A stretch of 64,000 nucleotides of DNA from Hypericum androsaemum (GCA_963995505.1 OZ023187.1:18452584-18516583), one strand, 5' to 3'; shown: positions 34,771 to 47,054, counted from the stretch's first letter. The notes: generated by a model not told the origin, from the letters alone. Translations and numbers: made by a program.

Positions 34771-34943
34771 TTGGACACAGCTAGCTACTCAAGTCTGGCC
34801 AGTTCACGGAAAACCAGATATACAAAACACCACGTGTATATAATTACAGAGCAAAGGTTTTCTTGAACTTGGAGGTTTTCCGCAAGAAGTGTCCATACAT
34901 AATCAGCTTGGGTTAGGAGAAACCCAATGGTTCAGCACTCCCA

Positions 34944-35580
34944 TCAAAAGGGCATTCTCTTCTGAAACCCGACATTCTCTTCTGAATCGATATCCGAGTA
35001 ATCATCAGTAAAATATATAGAATCTCCCGTACAACCGGGAAAATCCGAGGTCGAAACAGACAGCGAAGAATTCCTCCCAGCAAACAAACAAAGCTCTACC
35101 TCCCAAACTGCTGACATTCTCCCACTTCATCTGGTCAAAGTCCATCCTGAAAACCTGGAACTGAACCGTCCTCCTACACAGGACGACCTTGTAGATGAAA
35201 CCGTCCCGCATCTCGCGGAGGCTGAAGGAGTAGACCTGGCGGATGAAGGTGGAGGCGGGAGCGGGTGAGGGGATGGCCGAGGAGGATATTCGGGGAATCG
35301 TCCTCGAGGAGGACGAGGAAGCCGTGGGCGGGAGGAGCCGCGGGTTTTTCTCGTGGATGGGTCGAAGAAGGCGCTGTGCTTGGGTTTCCGGATCAGCTAC
35401 GGCGGATGCTGCGGGGGGAGGTGGTGGGTTGGTATTTTGGGGATGACGGACCTCCACGCGCGGGACACGGCGCGTAGGGATATGTAGTCGGTGTAGGCTT
35501 TAATGCGGGTTGATATTTCGGTTATGATTTCCGGCGGGAAACACCTCAACAACGGAATAACAGGGTGTGATTTTCCGGAC
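34944..35580 (-). pseudogene. F-box/DUF295 protein pseudogene
   Basis: On the minus strand, one frame near 35560-35430 reads an F-box-like segment (EISTRIKAYTDYISLRAVSR, AWRSVIPKIP). Another has HGFLVLLEDDSPNILLGHPL as in the middle of DUF295 proteins. The 150-codon frame at 35457 ends with the DUF295 C-terminal motif FQVFRMDFDQMKWENVSSLG. A 1-nt shift then moves the terminal part to SDFPGCTGDSIYFTDDYSD, ending at TGA 34944. Family members are about 350-400 residues; here only about 210 codons remain in at least three frames. F-box proteins recruit substrates to SCF ubiquitin ligases; this copy cannot. Confidence 0.65.
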
Positions 35581-36171
35581 CGGAGGAAAGCGTTGTGTTT
35601 AGGGTTTAGATGAAAGTCCCGTTGGGCCGAGGTTGCTGTATATCCTTCAAGGCTCTAAACATGTTCAGCAGTTGTCCAATGGACCAATTTGTTTGATAGC
35701 TCAATCATTTGCCGTCGTCCTTTATTCAAGAGGATTAAAGGCGATGCCAATAAAAAAAATATAAAATTAACTAATATAAATTTCAGTTGACTACACAAAA
35801 TTAAATTAAATTCGATTGTGTTTTAGTACCTTGATTTAATATTTTAGTTTAACAAATCTAAATTTGATGTGGATAAAAATAACGAAAATATCATACTAAA
35901 AAATCAACGACTAATCAAGTTTAACTGCTCCATTTGCTTACCCGACTCCACGAATTGTTGGGATTGAGCCGCCGTCGTCTCGATCAATGAGGTGATATGC
36001 GTCTCCAGTCTCTCGTAATTTTCCTCCATTTTTTTCCCCAGCTAGTGTCTATCCCTAGCTGGTTCCAAGAAAATTGGTAGAAGGAATCACCAAGGACGGA
36101 GAAAGTGTTCTAGAGAGAGTAGAGGAGGAGTATTTATTGATATATTTCTTCGATACCCTTCTAATGGGGCT
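35581..36171. other. Intergenic, no gene seen
   Basis: AT-rich sequence between the F-box pseudogene and the second Copia element. Confidence 0.5.
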
Positions 36172-36176
36172 AATAC

Positions 36177-36437
36177 TATTATGTATAATATGGATGGCAT
36201 GTTTCTTTCATGTTCTCCCATGTTCTTCCATGTTCTCTTCCACCTCACCTCCATGTTCTACTCCATGTTTTCCTCCACTTTACATTGATGTGGGTTATTG
36301 TTTAATTGATGTAATTGCCTATAAATAGCATTGTAATTGTACACACATTCTACACCTATTAATGAGAACTTCATTCTCTACTCTCTTCCTTATTATTCTC
36401 TATATTCATATACTTAGATTATAGATAATTCATAACA
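36177..36437 (+). repeat. 5' LTR of the second Copia element
   Basis: 261 bp; CTATAAATAG box near 36320. Confidence 0.88.
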
Positions 36438-37219
36438 CGTTATCAGCACGAATCTCTACCAAGTTCTCAATAATTTCTTGAGAAGAATTGAGCTTAACCT
36501 TTGTAAGTATTATTACTCATTCTTGTTAGATTCTCATTTATAATTATTCATTCTTGTTGGATTCTCAATGTTATTAAATCATATGAAGCTTTGTTCTTGC
36601 TCATAAATAATTTTCTCAAAGAAAATAATTTTGTAAAATTTTCTTTGCAAAAATCGGATTTATTTGGTAAAGATTTTTCATGAAAAAACCTTCTGTTGTC
36701 CTTTCATAAAATATTTAGAAACTTCCGAGGACCTATATGTAATTATCCTGTGCACGCGGATTGGGATTATGCCCTTATTCGCACACGCAAAAAACTTCCA
36801 GGGACTGAACTGTAAGTTTACACATTGAACATCGAATTTGTCCTTACTTGCATACACGTCAAACTAGTAGGTACTAAACGGATATTATGCCTGCTGAGAA
36901 AACAAAAGGAGAGAAAGCGAACAGAATTACAGATTAGTACTTTATACTTCCTCGTATTTTCAAATAAGGACAAAAACCAATTTAATCATTTGTTTCCTTA
37001 AATTTGTGAATCTAGAAAAATACTACCTAGTCCTCAGATGTTTCTGAAATTTTTTTTTTCTGACAAACTATATTTTGGTCCCTGGATTAATTGTAATTAA
37101 TTTTCTGGACTAAAATTTAATAGTTATGCTCCATTCCCTGAAGGGAATGTGACAAAGTTTAATTATAGAGGCCCGTCCAACTGGTTATGCTCCATTCCCT
37201 GAAGTGAATGTGACAAAAT

Positions 37220-40200
37220 TTAATAGGCCGGGGTCGCGGTTGTGGACATGATAATGGTCGTGGAGGATATGGTTACCGTGGTGGTAATTTTAAGAACACG
37301 TCTCGCCACCTGAAGTGGGAGAACAAAGAAAAGAAACCACGAAGAGATGGTGATAGTGGAATAAAAATAGAAAATTCATGTCATCGTTGTGGATGCAAAG
37401 GCCACTGAGCTCGCACCTGTTGTGCACCAAAGTATCTAGTTGAACTTTATCAAGATTATGGCTCTGGCATTATAAACATGGATGGTAGCCCTGAATTTGG
37501 CCTAAATGACTTCACTCATTTGGATGTTGCTGATTTCCTTATTGAACAGCAATTTAATATTCATGTTCTTGTTCATTTCTTAAGTATATTTCCTGGTTTT
37601 TTTTTCTATTATCATATTTTCGTTGCTTAAATTTAATATAAATATTTCTTTATGATGAGTATGGAATTGGCACGAGTTGGCTCATCTACTCGAGAAAGAG
37701 ATCTGTCTTTAGCAGATAGTGCCACAACACACACCATACTTAAGGATGATAAATATTTCCTTCATTTGCAAATGTTAGAGGCAAATGTTAGTACTATATC
37801 AGGTACTGCAAATTTAATTGAAGGCTCCGGAAGAGCTAATTTATTATTACCTGGAGGTACGAATTTTTGCATAAATAATGCATTATATTCTCCTAAGTCT
37901 CAAAGAAACTTATTAAGTTTCAAAGATATACGCCAAAAATGGGTATCATGTTGAGACAACAAATGAAGGAAACAAAGAATATTTGTATATTACAAATATT
38001 ATTTCGGGTAAAAAGTGTGTGTTGGAAAAGCTACCCGCTTATTCATGTGGTTTATATTATAGCCATATTAGTGCAATTGAAGCACATGCAATAGTAAACC
38101 AGAAGTTTACTGATTTTGTGATTTGGCATGACCGGTTGGGCCATCCCGGGTCAATAATGATGCGAAAAATTATTAACAATTCATGTGGACATTCTTTAAG
38201 GAACCAGAAGATTTTTCTATCCAATGAATTGTCATGCGTTGCATGCTCTCAAGGAAAATTAATAATCAGGCCATCACCAGCTAAAATTGGGACTGCATCC
38301 CTCGGATTTTTGGAACGTATAAATGGTGATATATGTGGACCTATCCATCCACCATGTAGACCATTTATATACTTTATGGTATTAATTGATGCATCAACTA
38401 GATGGTCACATGTATCTTTATTATCAACTCGCAACCTGGCGTTTGCGAGATTACTAGCTCAGTTAATTTGATTACGAGCTCATTTTTCCAGATAATCCCA
38501 TTAAGACCATTCGTCTTGATAATGCTGGTGAATTCACTTCTCAAACATTCAATGATTATTGTATGGCCATTGCTATAAACATTGAACATTTTGTAGCTCA
38601 TGTTCACACTCAAAATGGTCTTGCCGAATCATTTATTAAACGGATTCAATTAATTGCAAGGCCATTACTAATGAGAGCGAAACTCCCTATTTCTGCTTGG
38701 GGACATGCTGTTTTACATGCAGCAATGTTAATTCGCATCAGGCCAACAAGTTATCATGAATTCTCCCCATTACAATTGGTTCATGGTCAGGAACCAAATA
38801 TTTCCCATCTACGAATTTTTGGATGTGCGGTTTATATTCCAATTGCTCCACCACAACACACTAAAATGGGACCCCAAAGAAGGTTGGGAATATATGTTGG
38901 GTTTGAATCTCCATCGATAATAAAGTACATTGAGCCACGTACTGGAGATATATTTACGGCACGTTTTGCCGATTGTCATTTTGATGAATCAATATTTCCA
39001 ACATTAGGGGGAGAAACTAAGCAGCCTGAAAAAGATATTAGCTGGAATGAATTATCATTGTGTTATTTAGATCCTCGCACAAAGCAAAGTGAACTTGAAG
39101 TTCAAAAGATAATTCATCTGCAGAATTTAGCTAATCAGTTGTCAGACGCTTTTGCTGACCCAAAGAGAGTGACTAAGTCACATATTCTGGCTGCTAATGC
39201 TCCTTTTAGAATTGATGTCCCTGAAGGACGATCAATTATTGCCAATGAAAATAAGGCACAAATTAAACGTGGTAGACCTATTGGTTCCAAAGATAAAAAT
39301 CCTCGTAAAAGAAAAGGAGCAAAATACCAAGATGGTCAAATCGAGGATATCTTGACTCCTGAAGAGTCTCCAGTCAATATTAATATCAAGGAAGGGCAGA
39401 CTCTAGATGAGTCGCTTCCAATGGAAGATCAGGTACCTGAACATTGTGATAATCATGAGATCTCAATAAATTATGTTATGACTGGAGAAAAATGGAACCG
39501 AAATGAAGTTATCGTCGACGATATTTTTGCCTACCATGTAGCGCTAAATATTATGGAAGGTGAAGAGGATCTAGAGACAAAATCTATTGAGAAATGCATG
39601 CATAGAAAAGATTGGCCAAATTGGAAAGACGCAATGAAATCTGAATTAGATTCACTTGCGAAACGTGAAGTTTTTGGACATGTAGTCCGCACACCCAAAG
39701 GTGTGAAACGCGTAGGATACAAATGGGTATTTGTGCATAAACGAAATGAGAAAAATAAAGTCGTGAGATATAAAGCACGAATTGTCGCACACGATTTTTC
39801 TCAAAGACCTGGTTTTGATTATGAAGAGACATATTCTCATGTGGTGGATGCAATCACGTTTCGATATTTGATAAGTCTGGTAGTACATGAAAAGTTGAAT
39901 ATGCGTCTTACGGATATTGTTACAGCCTATTTATATGGTTCACTAGATAGTGACATTTATATGAATCCCAGAAGGATTCAACGTACCAGAAGTACGTGAT
40001 TCTAATCAAAGAAATTTTTATGCATCAATCATTACATAAAATGAATATAATGTTTGATTGTTTGCATATATTCATGTTTATGTTCCCATGAACTAATGTT
40101 GTCATTGAGAATGTGAGATCTCGGATGACTATGAACATAGTTCTTAAATAGCCCCAATCAATGATCATCGAGAATGGGATATCGATGATGCGATTGAGAT

Positions 40201-41362
40201 TGGTGTGCGATCTGGATCATATCCTTAGAGGATGTAATAGTTCTCACAACTACGAGATACTAAGTATTTCATGATGGATGCACAGATACTTTGGAAAGTA
40301 TTGGCATACCCGACCGAGAAACTGTTTGGTGTATTCTATTTACGTGTCTACGGGAATATCGGTTTGTGAAGTTGTGAAGTAGTCCTCTGACTTGAGGTCA
40401 ATACGCACGATATGTACGAAGTGATGGGCCTTGAACATGACCGACGCTTGCACTCCTGACGGGGTAGATATGGCATGTGTCAGGTACATCACGAAGTATA
40501 TGTGCGTGGTAGTTGAGCCAAGAATAGGATTCATTCCTCTAATATACTTGGAGAGAATACTTGTCTTCTCATGATTAATTGGATCGTTAGTCATTGGCCA
40601 ATGCACGTCACTTTTAGAATGGTGTCTAAAGTGACAATATGATCAATTAATTGAATGAGATAATATGGTTATGTTATTTGAAAAGACACATAATCATGTT
40701 CTAGACTTAATCAAGTATTCATGAATGAAAGGACCCTACCACTACGATTTTTACATTACAAGTAGTTGCATTATCCTCGCAACGTACCTCATATGTTGAG
40801 ATTGTCTGGTTTATTATCTAAGGGTTAAACCAAGACCATTATTTGAACACTCCAATGGTTATAAGGTCACTTGATGTGAAAAAAGACCTTTTCAGACCTC
40901 GAGAAAATGGTGAAGAATTTCTTGGTCCTGAAGTACCATATCTTAGTGCAATAGGTGCGCTAATGTATCTCGCTGGTCATACACGACCTGATATAATCAT
41001 TCTGAGATTTTGGCTATTCATGAAGCAAGTCGAGAATGTGTTTGGTTGAGATCTATTGTCAAACACATTCGAGAATCTTGTGGATTACCTTTTCAAAAGG
41101 GAATACCTACGACCTTATATGAGGATAATGCTGCATGCATCGCACAATTAAAGGAATGATATATTAAAGGTGATCGGACAAAACATATATCACCAAAGTT
41201 CTTTTTCACACATGATCTTCAAAAGGATGGGGAGATAAGCGTTAAAAAAAAATTCGTTCAAGTGACAATTTGGCAGATTTGTTCACGAAATCCCTGACCA
41301 CTGCAGTTTTTGAGAAGCATGTTCGTAATATTGGTCTGAAACGACTCAGAGATCTCAAATGA
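37220..41362 (+). pseudogene. Copia gag(partial)-pol polyprotein, disrupted
   Basis: It starts in the gag C-terminus with an RGG-like stretch and a knuckle CHRCGCKGH followed by a TGA where Trp is expected. Protease is LADSATTHTIL (near 37700). Pre-integrase and integrase lie at 37983-38471 (WHDRLGHPGS, GDICGPIHPP, DASTRWSHVSLLS) and continue from 38563 (TQNGLAESFIKRIQLIARPL). The 478-codon frame 38563-39999 carries the RT start (WPNWKDAMKSELDSLAKREV, YKARIVAHDFSQRPG) and shifts frame at MNPRRIQ. About 0.8 kb (40015-40830) is not retroelement-like. Homology resumes with VPYLSAIGALMYLAG and RNase H up to 41362. The RT catalytic box is absent. Confidence 0.82.
40015..40830. other. Foreign segment replacing the RT core of the second Copia element
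   Basis: Non-coding, unlike Copia pol. It lies between the EGFNVPEVRDSNQ position of RT and the downstream connection/RNase H homology, where about 700 bp of RT should be. It could be a solo LTR or another element plus a deletion. I see no clear terminal repeats or TSD. Confidence 0.5.
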
Positions 41363-41570
41363 TGTAGACATGAGGGGGAGATATCATTTTACACTGTACT
41401 CTTTTTCCTTAACCACGGTTTTGTCCCAATGGGTTTTTCGGGTAAGGTTTTAATGAGGCAGTAATTTTATGATGATGCACTCTTTTTTCTTTGATTAGGA
41501 TTTTTCCCATAGGGATTTTCCTAATAAGGTTTTAATGAGGCTCATTATTCAAATGGCATCCAAGGGGGAG

Positions 41571-41866
41571 TATTATGTATAATATGGATGGCATGTTTCT
41601 TCCATGTTCTCCCATGTTCCTCCATGTTCTCCTCCACCTCACCTCCATGTTCTACTCCATATTTTCCTCCACTTTACATTGATGTGGGTTATTGTTTAAT
41701 TGATGTAATTGCCTATAAATAACATTGTAATTGTACACACATTCTACACCTATTAATGAGAACTTCATTCTCTACTCTCTTCCTTATTATTCTCTATATT
41801 CATATACTTAGATTATAGATAATTCATAACATATTCATATACTTAGATTATAGATAATTCATAACA
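41571..41866 (+). repeat. 3' LTR of the second Copia element
   Basis: 296 bp: the 5' LTR sequence plus a 35-bp tandem copy of its last bases (TATTCATATACTTAGATTAT and on to ATAACA). Confidence 0.88.
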
Positions 41867-41879
41867 AATACATCCTTCT

Positions 41880-41911
41880 ATAGTTAGTTGTTACTCAAAA
41901 AATAGTTAGTT
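41880..41911 (+). mobile_element. Possible micro-insertion (LINE tail-like)
   Basis: 12 bp GTTACTCAAAAA (41890-41901) between 10-bp repeats ATAGTTAGTT at 41880-41889 and 41902-41911. The local sequence is itself TAGTTA-rich, so chance is possible. Confidence 0.35.
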
Positions 41912-42472
41912 AGGTAGTTACTCAGCTAGCTATAGGTGGTTACAATCTGTTGTAGCAGTTACAAACCGTTACAAGTATTCCCGCCAATACTATGCCACGT
42001 CACTGGTCTCCTACTTAAGCTCACTACTTAGGCCACGTCACCAACTTATTCCTTCCATTCATGTGACATCTCTAGGCACGTGACACTGCCGAGGTCAGTG
42101 ATGGCATATTTGACTCAACTTTCTCCAATTGTGTCTTGTCTATTTATAAAGTTTTAACTATAGACTTCGTTTTTTATAAGTAGATCAATATATAATACAC
42201 AAGAAGTCTTGCAAAGAGTCGAGTTTCAGGATTCAGATTCGAAAGATCGCCAAAAATTTGGTGTTTATTATATATAATTTGAAGCTCCTCAATTCATTTA
42301 TTCGAAATAGTTGAAATTTAATCTTAAAAAATCGGTGTTATTTTTATCTTTAAAAAGTGCATTGGGTGTTATTTCATTTCAATTTGGCCATGGACTTTGA
42401 TCGCGGTTCCCACTTCCAGCGGACGGGTTGACCTACTTCTGGTGTTTCACGAAATCAAGAAAAGGAATCGAC
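41912..42472. other. Intergenic, no gene seen
   Basis: Sequence between the Copia element and the DC1 pseudogene; nothing recognised. Confidence 0.5.
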
Positions 42473-45461
42473 TTATGGAATTGTTTTCAGAACCCAAGAT
42501 GATACATAAGAGCCCATATCGACTTGTGTCATTTTGGTGAGAAAGTCAAGGCAAGGCTTATGAAGACAAAAATTGCGCGGTTCACAAACCCAGGTTGGTC
42601 CTGATGAGCAATGCATGTTACAGATTAGGCAGGCTAACACAGACTTGGGTTCTATGGGAAGTGGTCTCAAAGGGTGACGATGACAACAATGTAGAATCTG
42701 CTCCTTCTCTGTCTCTCCATCGAAACTACTTGCGATGTAGAGAGCCCCAGCAGCGCACTCTAAACATATGTCTGTTGCGGGCAAAAGGGAACAAGTAACC
42801 CGAGACGGATCCGGAGTGGTCGTCCCAAGGTCGGTCTAAAGCTATGCTAGGCTATCGGCTATGCTAGGCTACGTACTAAGAAAAAACGATAAAGATAGTA
42901 AAGTAATTCGTGTGTTGTGTTGTTGGTTGATGTCCGTCTCCGTCGTCCGAGCTCCCTTTATATAGCATGTCTTGACCTAGCTCCATCCTTCCCGTGCAAG
43001 AAACCCCGTCCCGAATGAATATTTCGTTTCCAAATCAGCCCGGCTTAGAATAGAAAATCTAAACCGTCTTCCTCAAATGAATAGATCTCGTCTTCGATTA
43101 GGAATATACCTGTCGTGTCGCCCAAGCAACTGTGTCCCAAAATCTTATTGGAATCTCAGAAATCCCGACTCTACTTAGGAAAATATAACTCAACCCGGCC
43201 TTCTCGAACCTTCCGTGCAAAATTCCGTTTCAAGCCCGTCATATCTAAATAGCTTACCGCCTTTAGGCCCAAAGCGAACTCCAAAACGGGCCCAAGTCTC
43301 CCGCCTACCCGGAACAAAAAGGCTTCATGTATACCGAGCCTTCCCGCCTTTAGGCCCGAGGCGGGCCTTACCGCCCATGAGCTCCATCGCCTTGCTTACC
43401 GCCAGCTCCTCCGAGCGGGCTCATTCTGCTCAGGCCCTAGGCAGAATTCTCCTTCCGCTCGGGCTAGCAAACCTCTTCCTATTGCCCGGCCTCTCGTTTA
43501 CAAAATCCGAGATGAAAGGCAAGCCTTACCGCCCTTAGGTACGAGGCGGAACTTACCGCCTTTAGGCCCGAGGCAGAACTTACCGCCCGTGAGCCATCCC
43601 TATCATTTCCCTTACCGCTGGCTCTTCCAAGTGGGCTCCTTCCGCTCAGACCCTAGGCGAAATTTGCCTCCCGCCTTCAACTAAGAGAAAGGCCGAATCG
43701 GGCCTACCGCTCATGTTCCAAAGCGGATCCTACCGCCCATGCTTGCACATGAAGGGCGGTATACTGCCGCTCCTAGGCCCTAGGCGGCCCATCTCCTTGA
43801 AGCCCTCCCGCTTGCACAAGTAAGGTGATATACCACCTCCCGCCTTAAAGTGAACCACGAGACCCGTAGGCCTACCGTCCAGGCTCCAAAGCGGGCCTTA
43901 CCACGTTCAAGGCCTACCGCCCGAGCTCCAAAATGGAGCATACCGCTGGGCCCTAAGTGACCCCTCTCCTTGAGGTCCGAAATGACGGTCGTGGGCCTAC
44001 CGCCCGGGTGCCCCTAGTGGCACCATCTACTGCTTACATAGGTAAGGCGGCACAAGCCTCCCGCCTTGGAGTGGGCCGAGCGGTCCGATGAACCATCCGA
44101 AGATAATAACGAGTTTGAACCGCTCTACGCGAACCCGGAGGTAAGTTACCAACAACTCGAGGTAGGAGGACGTCTACCGCCAAGTCCAAAGTGGGACGGC
44201 GTCTACTACCAAGCTTAAAGCGAGATAGCGCCCACTCGGACATCCGCTTCAAGGGATGAGGTATCTCACCCGGACATATCACTTCACGGTTCGAGATACA
44301 TAACCCGGACATCCCACTTCGAGGACAAAGGCGTCTAACCTGGACATTCCACTTCGAAGGTGAAGGCGTTCAACTCGAACATCCCACTTCGAGAGCCAAA
44401 GCAACCATCCGGACTCCCGCCTTGTAGGTCAAAGCATCTTCCGGCCTCCCACCTTGAAGGCCAAAGCAACATCCGGGCTAAGCCTTCCGTCCATATTTTT
44501 GGCCTGCTTCTGCCCCGAATCCGAAGACATCACAAACTACAAAATCGTAGATCTATGTCTTGACTTAGCACAACAACTTGAATCACCTTAATCCAAGCTT
44601 CGGATCAAAAGTTATGATTATTTTACTGAGGATCATTACCCAGGCAGGCAGGAAGCGGTATCCCGCCTTAATGTAGACTTTTTACGTTGCTATGCCTCGA
44701 ATATAAAGAAGTAGTTAACTGAGAAGTTCTAGGTCCTTCTCCTATCTTTCCATGACTGAAAGAATCTACTTAATCCAATGCCCGAGTTATAAGTTACCGC
44801 CAGTTTACCAAAGATTAATGTTTGGCATCGAAGGACAATAAACTGAGGTGGTCTACCGTCACCGGTCTCAACCAAGGAGAGACCGTCATCGGTCTTGACC
44901 AAGAGAAGACCATTATCGATTTCTATCCAATTCAAGACCGGAAGCAACCTCTTTGAGATGACACCAATCACCGGTCATCCGACCCCGGTCTCGTTAGGAC
45001 GATACCGAACATCGATCACCCGACATTGATCTCTCTGGGATGACACCACCCACTTTGAGACCATGCCGGTCATCGGTCACCCGGTCACTTTGAGACTGTA
45101 CCGGAGAGCTCAAAATATCGTTGATAATTTGAGATTATTTTTGTGCGTCAACAATGTCAAAATCACATTCCTCACATCGGTAACCGGAAACTCCTAAGCG
45201 ATCCCAAAAGCAAGAATTGCAGTTGAAGCCAATAATATTGCGATATAGGAAAAGTGGGCACGGGTGGAAGAAGATTTTGATCTCAAGTGCAAGTTTTGCA
45301 CACCTCTCGTGAAAATCAAATTGACAGAGAGTGCACGAGTAGAAATTGTGACCTGGAATCTCCTCTCCACACCCACCGCACGTCAAAACTCCATCATCTT
45401 CCTCTCCCTTCTCACGAATTATCAGATCGTGTTCGTCTACGGGCTTCGAAAGCCACCCCAT
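42473..45461 (-). pseudogene. DC1 zinc-finger protein pseudogene split by a solo LTR
   Basis: The minus-strand N-terminal part, 45461-45154, starts MGWLSKPVDEHDLIIREKGE and has paired DC1 modules (CGGCGEEIPG, YSCTLCQFDFHERC, HPCPLFL, CNSCF, YRCEECDFDI). A 2.4-kb solo LTR interrupts the CDFDI position. Coding resumes in frame at 42772 (CLECAAG, EQILHCCHRHPL, CLICNMHCSSGPTW, FCLHKPCLDF) and stops at 42473 after WVLKTIP, far short of the 973-residue paralogue. DC1 domains are C1-related zinc modules found in plant proteins tied to stress and hormone responses. Truncated and interrupted, so not expected to function. Confidence 0.85.
42773..45153 (-). mobile_element. 2.4-kb solo LTR inside the DC1 pseudogene
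   Basis: 2381 bp bounded by TG..CA ends and a perfect 5-bp TSD ATGTC at 42768-42772 and 45154-45158. Read on the minus strand it starts TGTTGACGCACAAAA and ends CCCGCAACA. A TATATAAAGG box lies about 180 bp before the end. The body is rich in short motifs such as TACCGCC and AGGCCCGAGGCGG in the left half and CCGGTCA near the right end. Its R/U5 end shares CTTGGGACGACCACTCCG with the solo LTR at 48332-49089, suggesting related families. No coding sequence or second LTR. Confidence 0.85.
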
Positions 45462-46060
45462 TGTGTTTGTGTCTCAACTCTTCCGGTTCTTATGGATGTC
45501 GATTTGAGATGTATTCACAAACTAACGATCGTGTTATAAAGGCACCACCAATGGATTATAAAATGACAATTGCCCACATTATTGAAGCTGCAAAATCTTT
45601 GTGCTTTGTTATTTTAGTGCCAACTTAGGATGACACCGCCCCCGTGAAATTCTGACCTGAAATCTCCACACCCACCGCACGCCAAACTCCATCTTCTTCC
45701 TCTCCCTTCTCACGAATTAACAGATCGTGTTCGTGTACGGGCTGCAAACGCCACCCCATTGTGTTCGTGTCCTTTTTTGTATGTCAATTCTTCCGGTTCT
45801 TATGGATGTCGATTATTTAGAAAATTTTTCCCTAAATAATGTCCGATTGTGATATAGATATTAAAAAATATTAGCTCTTCAGCTGGTGTTGACCCAGCAG
45901 CAGGGGTATTGCAACCGGTTCTGTTTTTCCCAAAATATAACTAATGTCTACTTATAAAAAAAACATATAACTAACGTCAGAAAATTGTGACACGTAGGAG
46001 ATTACGTAAGGTCTGTTTACTAAATTTCGAAAATGCCATGAATTGGGGGCCGCAAGTTAC
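45462..46060. other. Upstream of the DC1 pseudogene; partial duplication
   Basis: About 170 bp (45640-45810) repeats 45340-45510, i.e. the DC1 first-exon start and leader (shared ACACCCACCGCACG, TTCTTCCTCTCCCTT, GGTTCTTATGGATGTCGAT). The remainder shows no gene. A micro-insertion lies at 45949-45964. Confidence 0.6.
45935..45978 (+). mobile_element. Micro-insertion resembling a bare LINE tail
   Basis: 16 bp TACTTATAAAAAAAAC (45949-45964) between 14-bp repeats ATATAACTAAyGTC at 45935-45948 and 45965-45978 (one mismatch). Confidence 0.5.
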
Positions 46061-46316
46061 GGCAGACAGATTTTCCTGTTTTGATTCGGCTCTTGTTTCA
46101 GACTCGTAGTTTGACCTAGATAAATTTTTTGTACCCCAAGGGTTCATCTAATATATAGAATATGTTATCTTAGGGTTAGTAATGGCTTTGTGACTCGATA
46201 TCATCAATAAAAATTCTCATTTCTCTCCGTGGATGTTGACATTAGGCCGAACCACGTAAATTCTTGTGTCCATATTCTTTGCGCATTTTGTTATCGATGT
46301 TGCTGAATTTCTAACA
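46060..46316 (+). repeat. Truncated LTR related to the nested Copia element
   Basis: It matches the LTRs at 8278-8556 and 9949-10230 from the GGACTCGTAATcTGACCTAGATA region to the terminal GCTGAATTTCTAACA. The 5' end is degraded and no TSD is seen. Confidence 0.75.
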
Positions 46317-46715
46317 CTTATAATTTTGTTTTATAGACGACGATGTGCGTATATGAATGAGGCCACGACATAAGAGAGAGGCCATATGTTCCAATTATTT
46401 TGATCCCAACTTCGTCATTTTTTTCAGAAATGGAAACATATGCTACGTGACTAATCTTCTAGTTACATATTTCAGTGAAAAATGGATGAGACTCACTCTC
46501 TAACTTCAACTATTTCCTACCTAACATGTTGTACTACCTATTTTATATGTCAGGTGCACCTTGTTAGGAAAATAGAACCCACAATACTAATATTTCGAGT
46601 AGAAACAATTATTAGATGATTCGATTAGTCTTTCACGACTAGTCAAATGAACGATTTGCACATTGGTATATTGTTGCGACCGTCGTCGGGGACAAAGGTT
46701 TGGAGGAGGAGAGGA

Positions 46716-46870
46716 AATTGGTATACCAAATGGGCAAGGGCTAATTTGTGGACCGAGTGTAATTTTTTCACAACATTAGTATGATGGTGTAATTGGTATA
46801 CCAAACGCGTGTCAACTTAGTGCCATGTCAGCATACTAAAGTTGTGAAAAAATTACACCCGGTCCATAAT
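46716..46870. repeat. Foldback (inverted repeat) of about 40-bp arms
   Basis: 46745-46784 pairs with 46832-46869 (GTGTAATTTTTTCACAAC against GTTGTGAAAAAATTACAC; few mismatches), loop about 48 bp. A direct repeat AATTGGTATACCAAA occurs at 46716-46730 and 46791-46805. One arm recurs near 26715-26780, so it is a dispersed repeat, perhaps a MITE. Confidence 0.6.
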
Positions 46871-47054
46871 CGACAATAATCCTACCGGGAGACGCACTGT
46901 CGGCCCACCACCATCATCAGCCAGACAATAGCCACCCGGACCACCCGGACCACCACCACTGCTTCTACCCTCTCAACCCCAAGGACGGCCTAGTCCCCGC
47001 CGCGGCCACCTTCTCGCAACAGCAACCGGCCCCCTCTCCCACCACCACCAGCAG

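Larger units (their letters stand above)
36177..41866 (+). mobile_element. Second Ty1/copia retrotransposon
   Basis: 5.7 kb with perfect 5-bp TSD AATAC at 36172-36176 and 41867-41871. LTRs: 36177-36437 and 41571-41866, starting TATTATGTATAATATGG and ending TTCATAACA. The primer-binding site CGTTATCAGCACGA follows the 5' LTR immediately, and the purine tract AAGGGGGAG adjoins the 3' LTR. The LTRs are nearly identical apart from a 35-bp terminal duplication. Most of gag is missing and part of RT is replaced by foreign sequence. Confidence 0.9.
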
